8,531 nucleotides of DNA. It comes from an uncultured Odoribacter sp. Its GTDB lineage: Bacteria > Bacteroidota > Bacteroidia > Bacteroidales > Marinifilaceae. Positions 6,591 through 8,531 of the stretch are shown here, piece after piece. A program made the position numbers and the translations under genes. Each line of letters opens with the position of its first letter. The first letter of the stretch is position 1. Under the pieces are notes generated by a model. It made no database searches, had not been told where the DNA came from, and saw only the letters and a list, made by a program, of their open reading frames with translations. The stretch lies in assembly GCA_947176455.1 (NCBI GenBank), contig CAMWQQ010000061.1:1-8531 (forward strand), read 5' to 3'.

Positions 6591-7331
6591 CTACTCCTCG
6601 GTCACCGGCAACGACTCCAGCGTCTCCTTGGCAAAGGCTATCCGGTCATTCTGCGTATCCTGCACCACCTGCCCGTCCTTCAGCACAATCGTGCGACTGC
6701 TGTAAGCGGACAGTTCCGGATTATGGGTCACAAACACAATCGTGCGCCCCAAGGCGTGCAACTCTTGAAAAAGAACCAGGATTTCAAAGGAAGTCCGGGT
6801 ATCCAGATTTCCCGTCGCCTCATCCGCCAATATCAACACCGGGTTATTGACCAAAGCCCTGGCAATAGCCACCCGCTGCTGCTGTCCCCCCGACATCTGA
6901 TTGGACTTGTGATACAAACGGTCTTGAAGCCCGACGGCATTCAACGCCTCAATGGCACGCCTCTCCCTCTCCTTCGCCGACACTGCCGGATTATACATCA
7001 ACGGCAACTCCACGTTCTCTATGGCAGTCGTCTTGGGCAACAGGTTGTAAGACTGAAAGACAAAACCGATTTTATGGTTGCGCAATTCCGCCCGGTCGTT
7101 CCTGCCCATTTGTCGCACGGAACACCCGTCCAACCAATATTCGCCGGAAGTGGGCGTATCCAGGCATCCCAGCAGGTTCAACAACGTGGATTTTCCCGAA
7201 CCGCTGGTTCCCATTATCGTCACAAACTCCCCGGGCTGAATGGCAAACGATACCCCCCTCAAAGCATGCACCGTCTCGCTTCCAACCACAAAGTCCCGTT
7301 TGATGTCTTTTAATTCTATGATAGCGTTCAT
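6591..7331 (-). CDS. MacB/LolD-type ABC transporter ATP-binding protein
   Basis: This is the cytoplasmic ATPase of the exporter, 246 residues, and it should pair as a dimer with the permease encoded just downstream. All catalytic motifs are intact: Walker [10 protein letters not shown] at 41-49, Q-loop Q93 in VFQSYNLLP, signature MSGGQQQR at 146-153, Walker [14 protein letters not shown] with the acidic pair D170-E171, D-loop at 175-177, and switch H203 in VFVTHNPE. The [13 protein letters not shown] segment and the overall length are typical of the MacB/LolD/FtsE group. The C-terminal tail after about 222 is a short acidic extension, too short to be a separate domain. The ATG at 7331 is preceded by AGGA (7337-7340) at good spacing, one of the few clear ribosome-binding sites in the window. 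It starts 22 bases after the adaptor stop codon. Confidence 0.97.
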   Translation of the reverse strand: MNAIIELKDIKRDFVVGSETVHALRGVSFAIQPGEFVTIMGTSGSGKSTLLNLLGCLDTPTSGEYWLDGCSVRQMGRNDRAELRNHKIGFVFQSYNLLPKTTAIENVELPLMYNPAVSAKERERRAIEALNAVGLQDRLYHKSNQMSGGQQQRVAIARALVNNPVLILADEATGNLDTRTSFEILVLFQELHALGRTIVFVTHNPELSAYSSRTIVLKDGQVVQDTQNDRIAFAKETLESLPVTEE

Positions 7332-7353
7332 CTCATTCCTATTAAATCACCCG

Positions 7354-8531
7354 TCATTTCTTCTTGTTGCTCCCCGGCCGTTTCGGCATAAACGGACTGG
7401 ACTCACCTCCTTTGGACTGCGGTGGAGCCATGGACGGTCTGCCGGACTGCATTCCCGTCACTACTTCCTGCCCTTCCCTCAAACCGCTCTCCACTTCCAC
7501 GAGAGAAGTCAAAGCCGTGCCTATCCTTATCTCTTTTTCCTCCAACACATTCCCCTCTTTCACCCACACCGTTTTCTGCAATGCGGGATTGTCGACCCTC
7601 GCAGGTTTCAAGGTCATTCCCGCCTCTTCCGCCACCGCCTGCTCCGGAACAAACTTCAACGCCTTGGCAGGTATCGTCAGCACATTGTCTTTCTCCAACG
7701 TATAAATGGACACCGTTGCCGTCAAGCCCGGTTTCAATTTCAAATCCGGATTGGGCGCGCTGATAATCACTTCGTAAGTCACCACGTTGGACTCCACCGT
7801 CGCCTCCAGCCGAACCTGCGTCACAACGCCCTCGAACACGTCATTGGGATAAGCGTCCACGGAAAAAGTCACCCGCTGCCCCTCCGCCACCTGTCCGATG
7901 TCCGCCTCGTCCACATCGGCAACCACCTGCATCTCCCTCAGGTCGTTGGCAATCGTAAACAAAGTCGGAGTCGAGAAACCGGCGGCAACCGTCTGTCCTT
8001 CCTCCACTTCCTTGCTGATGACCACCCCGTCGATAGGACTGGTAATCACGGCATAACCGAGATTCCGCCGCACCTTCACGATGTCCGCCCGGGACTTGTC
8101 GTAAGCGCTCTTCGCTTTCTCATAATTGTAAGTCGCCGTCTCGTAATCGCTGTCGCTGATTAATTTCTTTTCAAACAACACCTTGCTCCGGGCATAATTC
8201 TTCTGCTGATAGTCATATTCCGCCTTGGCGTTTGCCAGTTGCGCCTCCTGCGACTCCAGTTCCGCCTGCAAGGTCACTTTGTCCATTTCCGCAATCAACT
8301 GCCCTTTCTTCACCACGCTATTGTAATCCACATAAATCTTGTCAATGATGCCGGACACCTGCGTACCGACTTCCACCTGAGTAACCGGTTCCACTGTTCC
8401 CGTAGCGGAAACCATATTGGACATCGAATTGCGACTTACCCGGCTCACTTCCCAGTCGACCTTCATTTTGGAACCGCAACCGTGAAACATCCAGGAAGTT
8501 GCGCCCAGCACGATGACAAGCCCGCTAATTG
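7354..8531 (-). CDS. MacA-like periplasmic adaptor (HlyD/MFP family), N terminus outside window
   Basis: This is the membrane-fusion subunit joining the inner-membrane ABC permease to an outer-membrane channel. The frame stays open through the right edge (residues ISGLVIV precede the GTG at 8511), so the GTG is internal and the gene is partial; about 391 residues are visible and probably only around ten are missing. The order by visible residue is: N-terminal anchor helix (1-15), first lipoyl half with EVGTQVSGIIDKIYVD (54-69), an alpha-helical hairpin (about 88-156, rich in A, E, K and Q), second lipoyl half with VITSPIDGVVISKEVEEGQTV (from about 161, key residues SPIDG), a beta-barrel (about 199-276), and a membrane-proximal domain (277-361). 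The last 30 residues form a proline-, serine- and lysine-rich tail ending in KKK. G-C near residue 18 is not a convincing lipobox, so I read it as membrane-anchored by a helix. Confidence 0.93.
   Translation of the reverse strand, partial: ISGLVIVLGATSWMFHGCGSKMKVDWEVSRVSRNSMSNMVSATGTVEPVTQVEVGTQVSGIIDKIYVDYNSVVKKGQLIAEMDKVTLQAELESQEAQLANAKAEYDYQQKNYARSKVLFEKKLISDSDYETATYNYEKAKSAYDKSRADIVKVRRNLGYAVITSPIDGVVISKEVEEGQTVAAGFSTPTLFTIANDLREMQVVADVDEADIGQVAEGQRVTFSVDAYPNDVFEGVVTQVRLEATVESNVVTYEVIISAPNPDLKLKPGLTATVSIYTLEKDNVLTIPAKALKFVPEQAVAEEAGMTLKPARVDNPALQKTVWVKEGNVLEEKEIRIGTALTSLVEVESGLREGQEVVTGMQSGRPSMAPPQSKGGESSPFMPKRPGSNKKK

Noticed and set aside
7240..8163. Plus-strand reading frame of about 307 codons opposite the adaptor
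   Set aside because: It is antisense to the adaptor and ATPase genes, with low-complexity His/Arg/Leu composition and no domain.
8456..8480. Lipoprotein signal in the adaptor N terminus (cysteine after FHG)
   Set aside because: The residues before the cysteine (F, H, G) do not fit the lipobox, and a hydrophobic anchor helix explains the N terminus better.

Overview
The window fits a member of the Bacteroidota, probably Bacteroidales, at roughly 50% GC. Three things point there: promoter elements of the TAnnTTTG type in two intergenic gaps, weak or absent Shine-Dalgarno sequences, and the gene set itself (a split MacB-type exporter beside a 4-TM LytS/YpdA-like kinase and a LytTR regulator, plus a KefB-like antiporter of about 750 residues). 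I cannot name the genus from sequence alone.

Layout: the left edge (1-1235, plus strand) holds most of a MATE-family drug/Na+ or H+ antiporter whose first few dozen residues lie outside the window. It converges tail to tail, with one base between stop codons, on a run of six minus-strand genes. In transcription order (right to left) these are: a MacA-like periplasmic adaptor (cut by the right edge), a MacB/LolD-type ABC ATPase, a MacB-type ABC permease, a sensor histidine kinase, a LytTR response regulator, and a CPA2 (KefB-like) cation:proton antiporter with two RCK_C domains. Gaps between the minus-strand genes are 22, 29, 45, 9 and 51 bases, so no stretch over 300 bases lacks a gene.

How the genes work together (inference): the adaptor, ATPase and permease should form a MacAB-like tripartite exporter with an outer-membrane TolC-family channel, which is not in the window and may be encoded beyond the right edge. 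The kinase and regulator next to it probably control this exporter or respond to the same envelope stress. Both 45- and 51-base gaps carry the same ten bases, TTACCTTTGC on the minus strand, matching the Bacteroidota -7 promoter element. The two-component genes and the antiporter can therefore probably be transcribed separately from the exporter genes, although read-through is likely given the short gaps.

I see no mobile element, CRISPR array, RNA gene or clear new system. The points most worth checking are the kinase promoter that predicts a leaderless or nearly leaderless mRNA, a perfect palindrome just upstream of it, the histidine-rich periplasmic loop of the kinase, and the antiporter's tandem RCK_C domains without a nucleotide-binding RCK_N domain.
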